From contig JADJYY010000041.1 in assembly GCA_016719465.1 (NCBI GenBank), forward strand, positions 42,344 through 106,343: a stretch of DNA of 64,000 bases, written 5' to 3'. The notes under the pieces are model-generated. The model saw only the letters and a list, made by a program, of their open reading frames with translations, was not told the DNA's origin and did not search any database. This stretch comes from Hydrogenophilales bacterium (lineage in GTDB: Bacteria > Pseudomonadota > Gammaproteobacteria > Burkholderiales > Thiobacillaceae). Shown piece after piece: positions 39,439-48,992 of this stretch; the first letter of the stretch is position 1, and each line of letters starts with the position of its first letter. A program made the position numbers and the translations under genes.

Positions 39439-41991
39439 TCACAGCCAGACCATCAACCCGGTTTCGAACGGGTGGGTCAGCAGTTCGTGATAGGGATAGA
39501 CCCGCACACGGTAGAGCAGCTTGCCGCACATGTCCGGGGTGAGTTCCAGGGTGAACAGGGAATCCTGGCCGTCCCAGCCATCCGGGATCATGGGCACGGC
39601 CTGCAGGTCCCGGTCCTGGCCCTGCTTCGAGGCCCGGCCCATGAGGACTTCCACCCGCACATCCTCCGGGGCGAGCCCGTTCAGGCTCGCCGCCACCTTG
39701 AGGGACAGGGTCTCGCCGAAGCCGATGCGCTTCTGGGGCTCGTCCAGCCGGCGCAGGCTGACGCCGCTCCAGGCCTGGCGCACCTTGGCCTTCCAGGCGG
39801 CAACCCCCTGGGCCGCGGCGAAGCCGCCTTCCGAGTAGCGCCGCCACTGGCGCGAGGCGGGGCCGTAGAACTTGTTGACGTACTCCATGACCATGCGGGT
39901 GGAGTTGAAGCGGGGCAGCAGGGTGGTGATGGAGCGCTTGGCCATGCGCACCCATTCGCTGGAGATGCCCAGCTCGTTGCGCCGGTAATACATGGGGATG
40001 ACCTGGTCCTGCAGCAGTTCGTAGAGGTCCCGGCTGTCTTCCCGGTTGCGGCGGGCGTCGTCGAAGTACTCCGGCGCCGGCTTGATGGCCCAGCCGTTGC
40101 CGCCGTCGTAGCCCTCGTCCCACCAGCCGTCGGTGACCGAGAGGTTGAGCACGCCGTTCATGGCCGCCTTCATGCCCGAGGTGCCGGAGGCTTCCAGGGG
40201 GTAGATGGGGTTGTTGAGCCAGACGTCGCAACCCGAGACCAGGCGGCGGGCGAAGCCCAGGTCGTAGCCTTCCACCATGAGCAGCTTGCCCTCGAACTCG
40301 GGCCAGCGGGAAATCTCGTGGATGCGGCGGATCAGTTCCTGGCCCGGCTTGTCGGCCGGGTGGGCCTTGCCGGCGAAGATGAACAGCACCGGCCGGTCGG
40401 CGTCCTTGATGATGGCCCGCATCCAGTCCATGTTCTCGAACATCAGGGTGGCGCGCTTGTAGGTGGCGAAGCGACGCGCGAAGCCGATGGTCAGCACGTT
40501 GGGATCCAGGGGATTGGCGTACTTGAGCATGCGCTCCAGGTGGGCCTCGGAGCCGTGGTTGCGCAGGTGCTGTTCGGTGATGCGGTGGTGCACCGAGTGC
40601 AGCATCTGGGACTTGAGGGCCTGGTGCACGGACCAGAAATGGTGATCCGGGATGCTGGCCAGCTTCTCCCAGAAGGCCGCGTCGGTCAGGCGGCGGCGCC
40701 ACTCGTAGCCCAGCTTGTTGTCGAACAGATCCTGCCATTCCTGGGCCAGGAAGGTGGAAACGTGGACGCCGTTGGTGATGTAGCCCATGGGCGACTCGTC
40801 CGGGCGCACCTGGGGCCACATGTCGGACAGGATGTGGGAGGAAACGCCGCCGTGGATGCGGGACACGCCGTTATGGTGACGGGAGCCGTGGAGCGCCAGC
40901 TTGGTCATGTTGAATTCCTGGCCGTGGCCGGCGCCGCCCAGCTTCATGAACTCCTCGCGCTGCACCCCCAGGTCGTTGCAGCACTGGCTGAAGTAGTCCC
41001 AGATCATGTCCTCGGCGAAATGGTCGTGGCCGGCCGGGACGGGGGTGTGGGTGGTGAACACGGTGTTGGCCGCCACGGCCTCCAGGGCGGCGTGAAACGA
41101 AAGCCCGCCCTTCACCTTGCGGCGGATGCGCTCCAGCACCAGGAAGGCGGCGTGGCCCTCGTTGATGTGGTAGGCCGTGGGCTTGATGCCCAGCTGCTCC
41201 AGGGCGCGCATGCCGCCGATGCCCAGCACGATCTCCTGCTGGATGCGGGTGTGCTTGTCGCCGCCGTAGAGCTGGTGCGTGATGTAGCGGTCCTCGGCGC
41301 GGTTGCCGGGCAGGTCGGTATCCAGCAGGCACAGGCGCACGTGGCCGATGCGGGCTTCCCACACCTTCACTTCCACCCTGCGGCCGGGCAACTCGATGTG
41401 GATGTGGATCTCCTTGCCCTCCTCGTTCAGGGCCGGATGCATGGGCAGGTCGTCGAACTCGGAATCGGTATAGGTGGCGATCTGGTTGCCGTCGTTGTCG
41501 ATGCGCTGGGAGAAATAGCCCTGGCGATACAGCAGGCCCACCGCCACGAAGGGCAGGCGCAGGTCGGAGGCGGACTTGCAATGGTCGCCGGCGAGGATGC
41601 CCAGGCCGCCGGAATAGACCGGAAAGCTCTCGTGGTAGCCGAACTCGGCGCAGAAATAGGCGATCAGGTCCCCGGGCTTCAGCTCCAGGGGCATGTCCCG
41701 GCGCAGGGGCTCGCTCATGTAGGTGTCGAAGGCCGACAACACGCGGTTGTAGCTGCCCAGGAAGATGTGGTCTTCCGCCGCCTCGGTCAGGCGTTCCTCG
41801 TCCACCCGCTTGAGGAAGGCCTTGGGATTGTGGTTGACCGCGTCCCAAAGGCCCGGGTGCAGGCGGGCGAACAGGGTGCGGGTGGGACGATCCCAGGCGT
41901 ACCACAGGTTGTCCGCCAGTTCGGACAGGCGCGACAGGCGGCGCGGGATGCGCGGATTCACTTCAACGACGAACGGGGTACCGGGTTTCAT
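39439..41991 (-). CDS. glgP: Alpha-glucan (glycogen/maltodextrin) phosphorylase
   Basis: An 850-residue GT35 phosphorylase of the long alternative type (AEFGYHESFPVYSGGLGILAG near residue 120). The pyridoxal-phosphate lysine lies in EASGTSGMKAAMNGVLNLS. It releases glucose-1-phosphate from alpha-1,4-glucans. Its product is the substrate of GalU, encoded elsewhere in the window. The ATG at 41991 (MKPGTPFVVEVNPRIP) follows AAAGGAAAA. An upstream in-frame ATG lacks family similarity. Confidence 0.93.
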   Translation of the reverse strand: MKPGTPFVVEVNPRIPRRLSRLSELADNLWYAWDRPTRTLFARLHPGLWDAVNHNPKAFLKRVDEERLTEAAEDHIFLGSYNRVLSAFDTYMSEPLRRDMPLELKPGDLIAYFCAEFGYHESFPVYSGGLGILAGDHCKSASDLRLPFVAVGLLYRQGYFSQRIDNDGNQIATYTDSEFDDLPMHPALNEEGKEIHIHIELPGRRVEVKVWEARIGHVRLCLLDTDLPGNRAEDRYITHQLYGGDKHTRIQQEIVLGIGGMRALEQLGIKPTAYHINEGHAAFLVLERIRRKVKGGLSFHAALEAVAANTVFTTHTPVPAGHDHFAEDMIWDYFSQCCNDLGVQREEFMKLGGAGHGQEFNMTKLALHGSRHHNGVSRIHGGVSSHILSDMWPQVRPDESPMGYITNGVHVSTFLAQEWQDLFDNKLGYEWRRRLTDAAFWEKLASIPDHHFWSVHQALKSQMLHSVHHRITEQHLRNHGSEAHLERMLKYANPLDPNVLTIGFARRFATYKRATLMFENMDWMRAIIKDADRPVLFIFAGKAHPADKPGQELIRRIHEISRWPEFEGKLLMVEGYDLGFARRLVSGCDVWLNNPIYPLEASGTSGMKAAMNGVLNLSVTDGWWDEGYDGGNGWAIKPAPEYFDDARRNREDSRDLYELLQDQVIPMYYRRNELGISSEWVRMAKRSITTLLPRFNSTRMVMEYVNKFYGPASRQWRRYSEGGFAAAQGVAAWKAKVRQAWSGVSLRRLDEPQKRIGFGETLSLKVAASLNGLAPEDVRVEVLMGRASKQGQDRDLQAVPMIPDGWDGQDSLFTLELTPDMCGKLLYRVRVYPYHELLTHPFETGLMVWL

Positions 41992-42084
41992 TGTTTTCCT
42001 TTTTAGCGGGTAGCGTGAAGTCGGTGGCTCGAAGTCTCCGCGCCCAAGGCGCCCTTGGACCATGCGCCCGCCACGGGCTACCGA

Positions 42085-42636
42085 CTACACGCTGGTCTTG
42101 ATGAACTTGTCGCGGTAATAACGGAGCTCCTCGATGGATTCTTGAATGTCGGCCAGGGCGGTGTGGTTGTTGGCCTTCTTGAAGCCTTCCTTCAATTCCG
42201 GGCGCCAGCGGGCCGCCAGTTCCTTGAGGGTGGACACATCCAGGTTGCGATAGTGGAAATAGGCTTCCAGCCTGGGCAGGTGGCGCGCCATGAAGCGGCG
42301 GTCCTGGCAGATGGAATTGCCGCACATGGGAGATTTCCGCTCGCCCACGTGCTGTTTCATGAAGGCCAGCATGCGCAGTTCCACGTCCGCCTCGGACAGG
42401 GTGGAAGCCTTGACCTTGTCGATCAGGCCGGACTTGCCGTGGGTGCTCCTGTTCCAGTTGTCCATGCCGTCCAGCACGGCGTCGGACTGACGCACCACCA
42501 GGACGGGCCCCTCCTCCACCAGATTGAGGTCCTTGTCGGTGACCACCAGGGCCACTTCCAGGACCACGTCCTTGTCGGGGTCCAGGCCGGACATTTCCAT
42601 GTCAACCCAGACCAGGTGGGTATCGTTTTGCGCCAT
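42085..42636 (-). CDS. orn: Oligoribonuclease
   Basis: A 183-residue DEDDh exonuclease. Exo I is WVDMEMSGLDPD near residue 10 and Exo III has the histidine in NNHTALADI near residue 158. It degrades 2-5 nt RNAs and linear cyclic-di-GMP products to mononucleotides. The ATG at 42636 (MAQNDTHLVWVDMEM) matches the family N-terminus. It is divergent from the M48 peptidase gene. Confidence 0.96.
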   Translation of the reverse strand: MAQNDTHLVWVDMEMSGLDPDKDVVLEVALVVTDKDLNLVEEGPVLVVRQSDAVLDGMDNWNRSTHGKSGLIDKVKASTLSEADVELRMLAFMKQHVGERKSPMCGNSICQDRRFMARHLPRLEAYFHYRNLDVSTLKELAARWRPELKEGFKKANNHTALADIQESIEELRYYRDKFIKTSV

Positions 42637-42716
42637 TTTTTCAGCTTCGCGGGGTGGGGCGGGGAAGGGCGGGCATTGTGGCATAATCCCCGGAACCCCG
42701 CACACGACCACACCTA

Positions 42717-43985
42717 ATGCCTTCATTTCAAAGCATTTTTCTGGCCGCGCTGGTCCTCGCCTTCGGACTGAAGCTCTGGTTGCTGCTGCGCCAGATGCGT
42801 CATGTCTGGCTGCATCGGGACGCGCCGCCCGACGCCTTCCTGGGCATCATCCCCCTGGAGGAGCACCGCAAGGCCGCCGCCTACACCCTGGCCAAGGCCC
42901 GTCTGGGCCTGGTCCATCTGGCCGTGGAAGCGGGACTGCTGCTGTTCTTCACCCTGGGCGGCGGCCTGCAATGGCTCCAGGACATCCTGGCCGCCCGCAT
43001 CGACAGCCCCATGCTGGTGGGCACCGCGCTCCTGCTCGGACTGTTCCTCATCAGCGCCATCGCGGAATTGCCTCTGGGGGCTTACGGCCAGTTCCGGGTC
43101 GAGGCCCGCTTCGGCTTCAACCGCCAGACCCCGGCCGGATTCGTCGCCGACCTGGTCAAGCAGTCCCTGCTGGGCCTGGTGATCGGCGCGCCCCTCATCC
43201 TGCTGGTGCTCTGGCTCATGGGCGTGATGGGCGAAACCTGGTGGCTCTGGGTGTGGGGCGTCTGGATGGCCTTCAACCTGCTGATCCTGGCGGTCTACCC
43301 CACCTTCATCGCGCCCCTGTTCAACAAGTTCACCCCCCTGGAAGACCAGGGCCTGCGCGAACGCATCGAACGCCTGCTGGCCCGGGCCGGCTTCACATCC
43401 AGCGGCGTGTTCGTCATGGACGGCTCCCGCCGCTCCAGCCATGGCAACGCCTATTTCACCGGGCTGGGCCGGAACAAGCGCATCGTGTTCTTCGACACCC
43501 TGCTGTCCCAGCTCGGCCCGGAGCAGATCGAGGCGGTCCTGGCCCATGAACTGGGCCACTTCAAGCACCGCCATATCGTCAAGCGCATCGGCCTGATGTT
43601 CGTCCTCTCCCTCCTCATGCTGGCGGTCCTGGCCTGGGTCAAGGAAGCCGACTGGTTCTACGCCGGACTGGGCGTGGCGAACCAGACCGACGCCACCGCC
43701 CTGGCCCTGTTCTTCCTGGCCCTGCCGGTGTTCCTGTTTCCGGCCACGCCCTTCATGAGCCTCTATTCCCGCAAGCACGAGTTCGAGGCCGACGCCTTCG
43801 CCGCCCGGCAGACCGAGCCCGGCCACCTGATCTCCGCCCTGGTGCGCCTGTACCGGGACAACGCCTCCACCCTGACGCCGGACCCCCTTTATTCCCTGTT
43901 CTACGACAGTCATCCCAAGGCCGTGGAACGTATCGCGAAACTCGATGCCTATAACAATCTTCAGGCACAGCCCATCCGGGCATAG
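42717..43985 (+). CDS. M48 family membrane metalloprotease (STE24-like)
   Basis: A 422-residue polytopic membrane protein. Several N-terminal hydrophobic helices are followed by the zinc motif HELGH near residue 280 and a downstream EFEADAFA that supplies the third zinc ligand. The closest type is the CAAX prenyl protease 1/STE24 group. In bacteria these act in membrane protein quality control rather than prenyl processing. It is followed after 15 nt by a cytochrome c gene. Confidence 0.9.
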   Translation: MPSFQSIFLAALVLAFGLKLWLLLRQMRHVWLHRDAPPDAFLGIIPLEEHRKAAAYTLAKARLGLVHLAVEAGLLLFFTLGGGLQWLQDILAARIDSPMLVGTALLLGLFLISAIAELPLGAYGQFRVEARFGFNRQTPAGFVADLVKQSLLGLVIGAPLILLVLWLMGVMGETWWLWVWGVWMAFNLLILAVYPTFIAPLFNKFTPLEDQGLRERIERLLARAGFTSSGVFVMDGSRRSSHGNAYFTGLGRNKRIVFFDTLLSQLGPEQIEAVLAHELGHFKHRHIVKRIGLMFVLSLLMLAVLAWVKEADWFYAGLGVANQTDATALALFFLALPVFLFPATPFMSLYSRKHEFEADAFAARQTEPGHLISALVRLYRDNASTLTPDPLYSLFYDSHPKAVERIAKLDAYNNLQAQPIRA

Positions 43986-44000
43986 AGAGAGGAGTCGACC

Positions 44001-44321
44001 ATGAACACCATCACCGCGCCCGCACTGGCCCTCACCCTGGCGTTTCTCGCCCCCGCCGCCCTGGCGGCGGCCCCCTTCGACAAGGGCGATGCCAACAAGG
44101 GCAAGGCCACCCACGAAAAACAATGCGCCGGCTGCCACATCGGCAGGTTCGGCGGCGACGGCGGCAAGATCTACACCCGCGCCGACCGCCGGGTGAAGAA
44201 CGCCTCCGCCCTGGCCCAGCAGATCACCACCTGCAACGCCATGCTGGGCAACAACCTGTTCCCGGAAGACGAACTTCACCTGGCCGCCTATCTGAACGGG
44301 CAGTACTACAAATTTAAGTAA
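44001..44321 (+). CDS. Small periplasmic class I c-type cytochrome
   Basis: A 106-residue protein with a signal peptide (TAPALALTLAFLAPAALA, cleavage near residue 23) and one haem-binding motif CAGCH near residue 47. The distal ligand is probably the Met in TCNAMLGNN. A role as a soluble electron carrier is inferred from this. AGGAG precedes the ATG. Its partner redox enzymes are not in the window. Confidence 0.85.
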   Translation: MNTITAPALALTLAFLAPAALAAAPFDKGDANKGKATHEKQCAGCHIGRFGGDGGKIYTRADRRVKNASALAQQITTCNAMLGNNLFPEDELHLAAYLNGQYYKFK

Positions 44322-44381
44322 GCAGTTGGCAGCAATCAGTCAGCAGAAAGAATTTGTGCGCCCGCTGCGCCATTGCATCGG

Positions 44382-44423
44382 ACAACTGACAACTGACAAC
44401 TGACAACTGACAACTGACAACTA
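44382..44423. repeat. Heptanucleotide tandem repeat (acaactg)
   Basis: Five exact copies of acaactg plus a sixth with one change run head to tail and end 12 nt before the ATG of the pterin dehydratase gene. No Shine-Dalgarno sequence is visible between repeat and ATG. Copy-number change would alter spacing in the 5' untranslated region. Confidence 0.9.
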
Positions 44424-44435
44424 CATGTAGACACC

Positions 44436-44780
44436 ATGACCGAAACCTTCTGCGACCTTTCCAAAGGCAAATGCAAGCCCTGCGAGGGCGGCATTCCTCC
44501 CCTCACCGCCGATGAAATCGCCGGCCTCATGCCCAAACTGGCCAAGGACTGGCGCGTGGCGGACGGCAAGCTGCGGCGCGACTTCACGTTCACCGACCAC
44601 TACATCACCATGACCTTCGTCAACGCCGTGGCCTGGGTCTCCCACCAGCAGGGCCACCATCCCGACCTGGCCGTGGGCTGGAATACCTGCCGGGTGGAAT
44701 ACATCACCCACGCCATCAACGGCCTGTCGGAATCCGACTTCATCTGCGCGGCCAAGATCGACGCCCTGTTCGAGCTTTGA
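44436..44780 (+). CDS. Pterin-4a-carbinolamine dehydratase
   Basis: A 114-residue protein with the PCD/DCoH core (DHYITMTFVNAVAWVSHQQG, then HHPDLAVGWNTCRVEY) holding the catalytic histidines. It regenerates pterin cofactor after aromatic amino-acid hydroxylation. An N-terminal Cys-containing extension (CDLSKGKCKPCEGG) is present, as in several bacterial homologues. No phenylalanine hydroxylase gene is adjacent. It starts just after the heptamer repeat and precedes rsgA by 28 nt. Confidence 0.92.
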   Translation: MTETFCDLSKGKCKPCEGGIPPLTADEIAGLMPKLAKDWRVADGKLRRDFTFTDHYITMTFVNAVAWVSHQQGHHPDLAVGWNTCRVEYITHAINGLSESDFICAAKIDALFEL

Positions 44781-44808
44781 TGCGGGATTTTTCCAGGCGG
44801 CGGACCTG

Positions 44809-45675
44809 ATGCCCTCCGGCCGCGTCACCGCCGCCTACGGTCGGCATTTCCTCGTGGACGACGGCACGGACGTGGTGGAATGCGTCATGCGCGGCAAGAA
44901 AGGCGGCGTGGCCTGCGGCGATCGGGTGAGCTTCAACCTCACCCATCCCGGCAGCGGGGTCATCGAGAAGGTGGAGCCCCGGGACAACCTGCTCTACCGC
45001 TCCGACGAAATGCGCGAGAAACTCATCGCCGCCAACGTGGACCAGGCCGCCGTTGTCGTCGCGGCGGTGCCCTACTTCCGGGAAGAACTGCTGATTCGCT
45101 GCCTGGTGGCCTGCGAGACGGCGGACATCCCCGTCCTGATCGTGCTGAACAAGGCGGATCTGCCCGAAACCGCCGCCCTGGCCGAATACCTGAAAACCTA
45201 CGTCGAATTGGGCTACGCGCTTGTCGCCGTCTCCGCGAAGAGGGATGTGTCGGCGCTGGAAGCCCATCTGCGCGACCACACCACCGTGCTCGTTGGCGGT
45301 TCCGGGGTAGGGAAAAGCACGCTGTTGAACCGGCTGGTTCCAGGCGCCGACGCGGCCACGGGTGAAATCTCCATCGCCCTGGACGCCGGCAAGCACACCA
45401 CCACCCACGCCCGTCTGCACCGTCTTCCGGGCGGCGGCGCCCTGATCGACTCCCCCGGCATGCAGGAATTCGGCCTGCGGCACCTGAGCATGGCCGCCCT
45501 CATGGCCGCCTTTCCCGAAATCAACGCGCGGGCGGGCCAGTGCCGCTTCTACAACTGCCGGCATATCAAGGAACCCGGCTGCGCCGTGCTGGAAGCCGCC
45601 GCGCGCGGCGACATGCTGCCCAGTCGGCTGAAGGTCTATCAATCCCTCCTGGGTCAACTTTCCGAGAGTCGCTGA
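44809..45675 (+). CDS. rsgA: Ribosome small subunit-dependent GTPase A
   Basis: A 288-residue circularly permuted GTPase. An N-terminal OB fold is followed by G4 (LNKADLP), then G1 (GGSGVGKSTLLN) and G3 (DSPGMQEFG). The C-terminal zinc domain has Cys/His ligands in QCRFYNCRHIKEPGC. It matures and checks the 30S subunit. It lies downstream of the pterin dehydratase, probably co-transcribed. The 197 bp after it hold no gene I can see. Confidence 0.96.
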   Translation: MPSGRVTAAYGRHFLVDDGTDVVECVMRGKKGGVACGDRVSFNLTHPGSGVIEKVEPRDNLLYRSDEMREKLIAANVDQAAVVVAAVPYFREELLIRCLVACETADIPVLIVLNKADLPETAALAEYLKTYVELGYALVAVSAKRDVSALEAHLRDHTTVLVGGSGVGKSTLLNRLVPGADAATGEISIALDAGKHTTTHARLHRLPGGGALIDSPGMQEFGLRHLSMAALMAAFPEINARAGQCRFYNCRHIKEPGCAVLEAAARGDMLPSRLKVYQSLLGQLSESR

Positions 45676-45872
45676 CCCATCGATTCGGCCGGACTCCCGC
45701 CTGAGCCGGAACGACGATCCGCGGCGGGCCTTATCAATCGTTCAATAGCCATCGTTCACGGTCGGGTGGAAAGTTCAGAAAGTTCGCATTCTCTCCGCCC
45801 CACGCCAAAAAGTTCGACACCGCGAACCTCCACCGAAGGCCGTGTCAGCGGCCTGGGCGGGAACGGGCTGTT

Positions 45873-46310
45873 TTACTCCGGCCAGTGCTTGATGTAGCGC
45901 TTGAGCAGCGCGTTCTCGAAATTGGCTTCCTTCAGGCAGGCCCGGGCCACGTCGTGGAAGGAGATGACCCCGGCCAGCTTGTGGCCGTCCAGCACCACCA
46001 GATGGCTGGTGTGGCTCTTGGTCATGGCGTCCCGGGCGTAGTCCACGGAATCCTCCGGGGTGACCACCAGGGGTTCCTGCTCCATCAGGTCGCAGACCTT
46101 GGCGTCCGTCAGGCAGACGCCGACGCGATGCATGCCCTTGACGATGTCCCGCTCGGTGACGAAACCCACCAGGGTGCCGTCCTTCATCACCACCAGGGAG
46201 CCGATGCCGTGCTCCACCATTTTCGCCACCGCTTCCGCCACCGTGGCGTCGGCCTGCACGCCGAAGATATCCGCCGCCGATTTAACTCCCAGCACTTCGC
46301 GTATCAGCAT
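45873..46310 (-). CDS. Two-CBS-domain protein
   Basis: A 145-residue protein made almost entirely of a tandem CBS pair (ATVAEAVAKMVEHGIGSLVV and VTPEDSVDYARDAMTKSHTSHLVV). Such modules bind adenine nucleotides and sense energy state. No catalytic domain is attached, so it probably acts in trans. It is followed upstream, 42 bp away on the same strand, by the DJ-1 family gene. Confidence 0.9.
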   Translation of the reverse strand: MLIREVLGVKSAADIFGVQADATVAEAVAKMVEHGIGSLVVMKDGTLVGFVTERDIVKGMHRVGVCLTDAKVCDLMEQEPLVVTPEDSVDYARDAMTKSHTSHLVVLDGHKLAGVISFHDVARACLKEANFENALLKRYIKHWPE

Positions 46311-46352
46311 GTTCGCTCCTTCTCCTCGGTGATTCGGTTGCGATCGTGGGGC

Positions 46353-46901
46353 TCAGCGCACCAGGCCCGCCTCCACCTGGTCCCGCTTGTCCCGGCCCGC
46401 CAGCAGTTCGACCAGGGTGAGGGCGAAATCCATGGCGGTGCCCGGCCCCCTGGAGGTCACCACCTTGCCGTCCACCACCACCGCGTCGCCGCGCTTGGTG
46501 GTGGTGGGCAGATCCAGGCCGTCGAGCACGCCGGGATAGGCCGTGGCCCGCCTGCCGTCGAGCAGGCCGGCCGCCGCCAGGGCCATGGGCGCGGCGCAGA
46601 TGGCGGCGGTGTGCTTGCCCGCCGCCGCCATTTTCTTCAACAGGGCCTGGATGCGCGCATCGTCGCGCAGGTGGTCGGCCCCCGGCAGGCCGCCGGGCAG
46701 GGCGACGAGGTCGTAGTCCTGGGCCAGGGCGTCGTCCAGGGTCGCGTCCGGCTGGATGCGCGTGCCCCGGCTGCCCAGCACCAGGCCGGGCTCCAGTCCG
46801 GCGGTCACCACGGCGATGCCGGCGCGGCGCAGCAAATCGACGATGGTCACGGCCTCCAGGTCTTCGAAGCCATGGGCCAGGGGTACCAATACGCTGGGCA
46901 T
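46353..46901 (-). CDS. DJ-1/PfpI family protein (YajL-like)
   Basis: A 182-residue DJ-1 superfamily protein. The conserved Glu is in GFEDLE near residue 12 and the reactive Cys in TAAICAAPMAL near residue 102. Length and motif fit YajL/DJ-1 rather than the longer PfpI proteases. Proposed roles in the family are protein/nucleotide deglycation and oxidative-stress protection. Confidence 0.9.
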   Translation of the reverse strand: MPSVLVPLAHGFEDLEAVTIVDLLRRAGIAVVTAGLEPGLVLGSRGTRIQPDATLDDALAQDYDLVALPGGLPGADHLRDDARIQALLKKMAAAGKHTAAICAAPMALAAAGLLDGRRATAYPGVLDGLDLPTTTKRGDAVVVDGKVVTSRGPGTAMDFALTLVELLAGRDKRDQVEAGLVR

Positions 46902-46949
46902 GTCGTCCTCCTATTGAAATACTGATCGATGGGAATGAAAGCCAAGGCA

Positions 46950-47027
46950 CTCCCCCTCCCAACCTCCCCCGCATGCGGGGGAGGGGCTGGCTCCCTCCCC
47001 GTTTACGGGGAGGGTCGGGGTGGGGAG
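46950..47027 (+). repeat. GC-rich palindromic dispersed repeat, copy 1
   Basis: This 78-bp unit begins ctccccctccc, has hairpin CCTCCCCCGC-AT-GCGGGGGAGG, a second hairpin CTCCCC-GTTTAC-GGGGAG and ends with gggtggggag. The same pattern recurs at 57.8, 59.8 and 62.4 kb. It lies between the DJ-1 and flavoprotein genes, like a REP/BIME element. Confidence 0.85.
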
Positions 47028-47055
47028 GGCTGTTCCAGCCACCATCGAGATGGAA

Positions 47056-48252
47056 CTACTTGCCTGGGGATGAGAGCAACCGATCCGTCTCGCTCACCGC
47101 GCGCTCCGCGCAGTCGCCGATGGACAGGCCGTTGAGGTAATTGCCCACCAGGGCCAGGGGTTCCCCGGCCAGGCGGGCGTCGAGTTCCGCCATGCGGCGG
47201 GGATGTTCCACCCCCGGCGCCGGCAGGCGGTTCAGGGTCTCCCGGACATGGATGAAGTCGGTCGGCGCCACGCCCAGCACCCGCGCGGCGCGGGCGATCT
47301 TGCCCTCCCGCTCCAGGCGGCCGGGGCGGAAATGGAAAGTGAAGCCGCGCAGGCCGTCGTGGGGCACGGGATCCCGGGTCACCACCGAGAAGAAATCGTC
47401 GTCGGCGCCGATCAGGCCCGCCACGGCGGGCAGCTTCGTCCGCTCCGCGTCCAGCACCACTCCTAGGGCCTCGCTGCTGGACATGGGGTAGGCGGCCAGG
47501 GGCCGGGCCAGGTCCGGGTAGGCCGGCGCCAGCAGGGACGCGGCGGCATCCACCGGCACCGCCAGCACCACTTGCCGGCAGCCGATTTCCCCCCCGTCGG
47601 TCCCCACCCCGAAGCCGGCCCCGGTCCGGGCCAGGGACTGGACGGGAACCCCGACGCGAGTCTCGAACGGCGCGCCCTCGGCCAGGGCCTCCAGCAGCCC
47701 CTGCAAGCCGCCGGGGAAGGTGTACTTGCGCGGCGCCGCCTTCATGCGCGGCTTGCGCCGGAACAGCCACTCGGCGGGAAAGGCGTCCGCCGACTGGGAC
47801 AGCACGGCGGCGAAGGCCGGCGACAGCAGACGGCGGTAATTGCCCTTGCCCAGCAGGCCGCCGAACCATTCCGCCACGTCGCGTCCGGCCTTGGCCTTGC
47901 CGATGCCGAAAGGAATGGACAGGGCCGCTTCCAGGAAACTCAGGCGCTTCATGGGCGAGGTGGTGGCCCCATCCTTCTCGAAGAAGCGGTAGCCCAGCTT
48001 CTCCCGGGTCAGCAGATCCCCCAGCCGGCCCCGGTCGGCCAGGGCCTCCAGCAGGGGCGCGTAGGAGTTGTAGGCGGTGTGGGCGCCCAGTTCCAGCCAG
48101 AAATCCGCCCGGGGCCGCCAGGTGTGGATGCAGCCTCCCAGGCGATCGGCGGCTTCCAGCACGAGAACCCGGCGCCCGGCCCGGGACAGGCGGGCGGCGC
48201 TGACCAGACCACTGGCGCCGCCGCCGATGACGATGCAATCGTAGGTATCCAT
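47056..48252 (-). CDS. FAD-dependent protoporphyrinogen oxidase-like flavoprotein
   Basis: A 398-residue amine-oxidase/PPOX-type flavoprotein. It opens CIVIGGGASGLVSAARLSRA (FAD-binding glycines) with GGCIHTWR. A C-terminal segment (LVGNYLNGLSIGDC) matches HemG/HemY-type protoporphyrinogen oxidases. If so it oxidises protoporphyrinogen IX in haem synthesis, but other substrates are possible in this superfamily. The ATG at 48252 is chosen because it fits the Rossmann start. Upstream in-frame sequence is antisense to the lipoprotein gene. Confidence 0.8.
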   Translation of the reverse strand: MDTYDCIVIGGGASGLVSAARLSRAGRRVLVLEAADRLGGCIHTWRPRADFWLELGAHTAYNSYAPLLEALADRGRLGDLLTREKLGYRFFEKDGATTSPMKRLSFLEAALSIPFGIGKAKAGRDVAEWFGGLLGKGNYRRLLSPAFAAVLSQSADAFPAEWLFRRKPRMKAAPRKYTFPGGLQGLLEALAEGAPFETRVGVPVQSLARTGAGFGVGTDGGEIGCRQVVLAVPVDAAASLLAPAYPDLARPLAAYPMSSSEALGVVLDAERTKLPAVAGLIGADDDFFSVVTRDPVPHDGLRGFTFHFRPGRLEREGKIARAARVLGVAPTDFIHVRETLNRLPAPGVEHPRRMAELDARLAGEPLALVGNYLNGLSIGDCAERAVSETDRLLSSPGK

Positions 48253-48394
48253 GGGGGCTACCTTACCGCCCCGGCTCGACCGCTGGCAACGTATCCCCGG
48301 GCCCCCTCCCCGCCGGCGGGGGAAAAATCGCGCCGGGAAACCTTTCCCCACCCCATTCCCTCCTATAGTGGTTGCAACCCCTTGGAGGAATGCG

Positions 48395-48925
48395 ATGAAA
48401 CCACTGCTACCCGGCCTGCTCTTCCTGGCCCTTCTGTCCGGCTGCGCCAACACGAACGACGCCGTCAACCAGGGTCGCGTCGTCCTCAACGAAACCCTCA
48501 CCATCCCCGCCAACGCCGCCACCGTGCGCCTGCAATACGGCCGCGTCGTCCCCTTCAACGGCGTCCAGGAGCAGGATCCCTTCTGCGTTTTCGAGATCAA
48601 TACGGTCGCCGAGGGGGAACAGACCGTGCGCCCCGGCGGCTTCGCCATCACCCGCGCCTACCGCAGCATCGAAACCTTCGCCGGCCTGCCCGTCTTCCCC
48701 TTCATCCCGACCATGAAGGTCGGATTCAGCCTGGACGGCGACGGAAGCCCAAGCCACATCTACTACAAGACCGTCTTCCAGCTGGCGGCTCCGGACCAGC
48801 CCGTGCGCGCCCTGAGCTGCATGAGCAACCAGATGGCCCCCGGCATCGGCATCATGCGCCATCTGTCACCGGCGGAAATCCGCCAGGCCCTGGGCAAGCT
48901 CATCACCCTGGAGACGCCTTTCTGA
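48395..48925 (+). CDS. Small lipoprotein of unknown function
   Basis: A 176-residue protein with a type II signal peptide and lipobox (LLFLALLSGCANTND; Cys at residue 17). GGAGGA lies just upstream of the ATG. The mature part includes QEQDPFCVFEINTV and a second Cys in ALSCMSNQ, which may form a disulfide. I do not recognise the family. It is probably anchored to a membrane leaflet facing the periplasm. Confidence 0.8.
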   Translation: MKPLLPGLLFLALLSGCANTNDAVNQGRVVLNETLTIPANAATVRLQYGRVVPFNGVQEQDPFCVFEINTVAEGEQTVRPGGFAITRAYRSIETFAGLPVFPFIPTMKVGFSLDGDGSPSHIYYKTVFQLAAPDQPVRALSCMSNQMAPGIGIMRHLSPAEIRQALGKLITLETPF

Positions 48926-48992
48926 GCCGCCTGGATCGGATGGCGGATTCCCCCGTTACAATCCCGGTGCACCCCATCCGAACGGAACCATC

